Source of the DNA: Saccopteryx bilineata
Lineage: Eukaryota; Chordata; Mammalia; Chiroptera; Emballonuridae
Direction of reading: 5' to 3'
DNA length: 64,000 nucleotides
Assembly: GCF_036850765.1 (NCBI RefSeq)
Contig: NC_089492.1
Span: 171,304,296-171,368,295 of the forward strand
Shown: piece after piece, positions 60,090-64,000 of the stretch
How positions within the stretch are numbered: position 1 is the first letter of the stretch
Layout of the letters: each line of letters begins with the position of its first letter
The notes under the pieces: model-generated
What the model was told of the DNA's origin: nothing
Database searches by the model: none
The model's input: the letters and a program-made list of their open reading frames with translations, nothing else
Program-made: the position numbers and the translations under genes

Positions 60090-60525
60090 TAGGTGATTTT
60101 TAGACCCCACCCAAGGGTTCTTAGAGAAATGATCATGCAATTAGAGGTTTGGAACTTTCAGCCCAGTACTCACCTCAGAGGAGGAGAAAGAGGCTGGAGG
60201 TTAAATTCATTGCCAATAGCACTGATTAATCAATTATGACTATTTAATGAAGGCTGCATAAGAAATCCAAAAGGGCAGGATTTAGAGAGCTTTGGGTTGG
60301 TGAACATGTAGAGATACAGGACGACTGGTACACCACACCTGGAGATGTCATGACAGCTTCATGTCGTCTCCCATACACCTTGTCTTATGCATCTCTTCCA
60401 TCTGATTCCTCTGGAGTTAAATCCTTTTATAATAAATTGATGATCTAGTAAGTAATATGTTTCTCTGAGTTCTGTGAGCTGTTCTGGAAAATTAATAAAT
60501 CACTAACTTCCTCATGATTTCACAG
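60090..60525 (+). mobile_element. ERVL-class LTR (solo remnant), sense
   Basis: Landmarks in order are 'tcaattatgactatttaatg', 'aaatccaaaagggcaggatt', 'gagctttgggttggtgaaca', 'ttgtcttatgcatctcttcc', the poly-A signal-like 'ttataataaattgatgat' and 'ctgagttctgtgagctgttc'. This is the plan of ERVL LTRs of the MLT2/LTR16 kind. No internal viral gene is present. Confidence 0.7.
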
Positions 60526-63219
60526 CCTTGGATTTGAACCAGGTGTACCCCCTAAATCTGAGCTTGTACCAAAAAGTCTATATACATATGATAGCTGTGA
60601 GCAGAGGCAGTTATTATGGTAAAAATAGGCATGATACATTAAAATTGCAAATGTGAAACAGATCATCACTCTTGGTTTACAATATGTATCCTAGAAGGCT
60701 TTTACTTTCCTTTCTTTATAATATTAGTATACTGTTTTATTTTAAAATACATAATTATAGGTATGTAGTCCAAACTCATTTACAATCCTAAAATTGGGTC
60801 ATCCCCAAACCCCATCTACCAGCCAAAAGCTCTACCAATTTGATTTTGTAGCAAGGACAGAAAATTCTATTGCAAATCTATATTGAGGTTTATAACCTAT
60901 AACTATTGGCAAGATTTAGTAAGACAAACATAAAATACACGCTCTGCAGCAGAGCAACCTTCAGAATTGCCTCCTTATTTCCTAGTGAAAGTACTGAAGG
61001 CTTTTATATCTGCAGCATATAAAACTGTGGCTCAACTCATATACTTCAGCACACCAGAACAACGTGTGTTAAAGCATATTACCTTTACATTGTATCATGT
61101 TTGCAATTTTTTCCATGGATTAGCATTTATTTTTCAATAACTCAGGGAGAAAGTCTAATGCTTATAGATTGATTTTTTTTAGAATGCTGATGAAATAGAA
61201 TGAAAACTGAATGCACATTATTTTTAGCAGTATCCCTAAAAAATAATCATAAACCTTTTGAGAAGTTTGTATTTTCAGAATCACCTGCGTTGTCTTTTTT
61301 GCGAAAGAGACAGAGAAACAGACAGAAAGAGACATTTGTGTGTACAAATGTTTTAAGCTTGGGCTATTGTCATAATACCTCCTGCAATATTTTCCCTTAG
61401 TACAACTATGGTTATTTTTGAACTGAGTTTTAATAATTGACTCCTATATTAAATATTATTCTTTGCATATGTTTTAGCTTATGTTCTTTTACTCAAAACA
61501 CAGGGTCACTTCTTTTACTAAAAGACTATATGAAGAACTTTAATGAAACGCTTCCTAAGGCAAAGATGTGCAGGCTTGGTACTGTACAAGCAGAATTTTC
61601 TCTCTCCCCTTGGAGTGGCCCGTTCATAGTCTGAGCTCTCTGAAGGATGAGGGGAGCATCGTAATGAATGCAGCCCTGTAACAGAGCATCTGCATACATG
61701 TGTTCACTCCCTCACCTTTCCTTCCAGTGACCCTAGGAGCAGATGTCTGCAGATTGAGTCATGCTCTATTATATTTAGTTGTCACTTCACCCAGAACTGA
61801 AAAGCAGTCATCTCTGAAGCAAAAGTGACAGTGATTTAATGAAGTACGTGGAGACTGCATTGAAGGTTGAAGGGCAGGAAACAAAGGCCTGTTTGAATTT
61901 CTACCTGTTAGCACAAAAATGTAAAAATATTTTCTGTCTGGTGTTCTGTGAGCAAGTTTGGAATAAGGGATTAGCATTCAAAAGGTATTCCCTACCTGCA
62001 TTCCTTCTGCCCCTTTCAACTCCGAACACACAGCCTTCTGTCACTCCTACAGACACACTGTGTTCCTAGCCCCTTCTGGAAACCCTCTTCACAGTGATGG
62101 CTGCCCGGTCAGCATGGAAGCTTGCTATTTCAAGTTGGTGGAAGCAATTTTGTTCAGCATTCCATGGCATAATTTAGGCCCTTAACTCTCACTTCCCTTT
62201 GGAGGAAACCAGCCCCTTTGAGCAGCCAATGTTATGGAAAAGCACAGGCCTGGGTTACCCCTTGAGATATATAGCCTGCCACCAATGAGCCAGGGGAGAA
62301 AGTGTTCTTTCTCATTCTCCACTCATCACTCTGCTCCTTAACTTGTTCTTCACTCAGAACCACTAGGTTCAGGAAGTCATTACAGATATTGTTTCATTTT
62401 TCAATCTAGGAGCTACTCATATAGAGTGAAAGCTTTCCCTGTGGGATAGTTCTAACCTAATTGACAGTATGGAGTCTGTTTCCTTTCCAATTAGGAAGAC
62501 CAGGGCAGTATACAAATGCAGGTATTAGTTGTCTGGAACTTCTAGGTGGAAAAAAAAAACTTAAAAAGATAAAATAATTAAAGGAAGTAAAAATTAAAGG
62601 CCAAAGCATCAAAGACACATTGGCAGTGTCTACTTAGAAAAAGCTCTTTTCTGTGATTTTGTGCCTCTGCTCACTTGCTCCAGACCTGCAGTTCTAAGTG
62701 GACATCTCCATACATTTGCACCTCTGTTCTTCAAATATAATGTCCTCCAAGAAAAAGCCTACCTGTGTTCTTTAATTCCTTATTTCCATGAAAAAATAAA
62801 ACTTTACTATTCTATTTTAGCATATCCTTTGCATTGTACAACAGCATGTTAAACATTTATTGACGTATACATTCATTTTTTATTGTGGTCCTAGTACATA
62901 GCAAATAGTCATTGTTAGCAAGATTGGCTTACATTTGATTAAAATTTGAAGAAGTAATTGTGTTTTTTCTTTTCCATGGGAGCTCAGCTTAGTTATTGAA
63001 ATGAAAAATTTCTTCAGTCTGGGAAGTTTCCTTGGTCTCTGAGTGGCCCAATCTGAAATGACAACCCAAGGTGAGGTTTAGAAAAAGCTCTTTTTACCCC
63101 AGATAGAGAAGGCATTCAATAAACACTGTGTCACAACTTCAACCATTGTAAATCAAGGTCTCAGTTTAGTCTGGAAAAAAGCAGGCTTACTAATCTTCAA
63201 GTTGAACACATTCAATTTT
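60526..63219. other. Unique DNA, no gene recognised
   Basis: 2.7 kb with only short ORFs; the GC content rises modestly at about 61,560-62,350. I cannot identify a gene or repeat. Confidence 0.45.
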
Positions 63220-63430
63220 GATTCAACAATCATACATTGAAAACTTACAGTATCCCAGGATCTTGCTAGGCACTTTAACTTGCTAAAGCAATATAATCCT
63301 CCCAAAGCCACTCTGAGACAGACATCATTGTACCATTTTATATAGTTGGGAGTACTAAAGTTCACAGAGGTTAAGGGAGTTACTTAAAATTAAGCACTAG
63401 CAAGTGAACCAGACTTCAGATTCACATCCA
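63220..63430 (+). mobile_element. MIR SINE, sense
   Basis: 'ttgctaggcactttaacttg', 'aatataatcctcccaaagcc', 'agttcacagaggttaaggga' and 'gcactagcaagtgaaccaga' follow the MIR consensus order well. Confidence 0.8.
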
Positions 63431-64000
63431 AATCTGCTAAACCATATCCAACATATTTTTTTTTCAATCACAACTACTCCTCAGAACAGATTCAAATTGT
63501 ATCCAGTCTTATTTGATTACTCTCATCTGTTTATAATTTTCCAAAAGTTTGGCATTAAAGATTTGGACTAAATATCTTAGATTGGGCTTGAAGTGCTGCC
63601 TACCACTCTTCAGACTGATAATCTTAGCAAATGTATCCCAGTTTGATTAATGGGTTCCAACACATTAGATTTCAGCTCTATTTGTGTTAAGGTATACACC
63701 TGTTGAAAATAAATTACAGTACAATCAAGAGATCAAGATGCTACTATAATAAAATGTTCCAGGGTAGCTCCCTAAAAGAGGGACATATTGTTAGCCTGAT
63801 AGAGGAGAAACATTTATTTGAACCTATTTTTTAAACTCATGTATATGTCCTGAAATGTCGCTGATGCAATACCATCTTTACCTGCCTAATTAAATACTGA
63901 TACCAGTCCATGTATACATGTATATTTGCTTGTTTTGGAAAGAAACTTCTTTCTAACACCATTTGCAAATCAAGTTACTGGAGACAGGGTAGAAACCATA
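63431..64000. other. Unique DNA to window end
   Basis: Nothing identified. Confidence 0.4.

Noticed and set aside
60090..60525. Possible endogenous retrovirus with genes
   Set aside because: Only an LTR-like segment is visible; no gag, pol or env sequence is adjacent.
61437..62350. Possible exon cluster in a less AT-rich stretch
   Set aside because: ORFs are under 80 codons, with no conserved domain and no convincing paired splice sites that I could identify.

Overview
The window looks like mammalian, non-coding, repeat-dense DNA, and I find no host protein-coding gene, exon series, rRNA or functional tRNA in it. The many tRNA-headed SINEs (heads reading GCCCTGGCCGGTTGGCTCAGC or CCTGACCTGTGGTGGCGCAG), young full-length L1s and hAT miniature elements point to a bat. 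From memory of SINE families I favour a rhinolophoid (horseshoe or leaf-nosed) bat; that placement is inference. Every long ORF is retrotransposon protein or a chance translation of a SINE.

Layout: 1-9.4 kb is AT-rich unique DNA carrying scattered SINEs (types A, B, C, D as labelled here) and an ancient MLT1 LTR. At 9.4-12.6 kb lies an unusual L1 with a 243-bp tandem-monomer 5' UTR, a long pyrimidine-rich leader and only ORF1, bounded by a 13-bp direct repeat and lacking a poly-A tail. At 15.6-18.1 kb there is an apparently complete antisense HAL1 (ORF1-only LINE) with a perfect 14-bp target-site duplication (TSD). Between 18 and 33 kb are a hAT MITE, L2, MIR and MLT1 fossils, a (TTTC)n tract and more SINEs, including a tandem pair sharing one target site three times.

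The two largest objects are closely similar full-length L1 copies in direct orientation: L1-1 (33.9-40.4 kb, degraded, carrying two nested SINEs) and L1-2 (46.2-52.2 kb, younger, with a TSD of 18-19 bp). L1-2 sits inside an old L1 ORF2 that runs from about 44.5 to 53.9 kb and also hosts three SINEs. The two young L1s share the same in-frame TAG in the endonuclease domain and the same frame-breaking TGA before the C-terminal Cys-rich domain, so they probably derive from one already defective source or have exchanged sequence. From 54 kb to the end are MIR, MLT1 and ERVL LTR fossils, an L1 3' fragment, a second hAT MITE and one SINE in otherwise unrecognised DNA.

How the parts work together: the autonomous machinery is the L1 ORF1 RNA-binding protein and the ORF2 endonuclease/reverse transcriptase. 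The SINEs, HAL1 and short L1 fragments are its products or dependants, as their A-rich tails and TSDs show. No L1 here has intact ORFs, so the locus records past activity rather than encoding a complete machine. Repeat family names are from recognition, not a database search; edges with a stated TSD are the most reliable.
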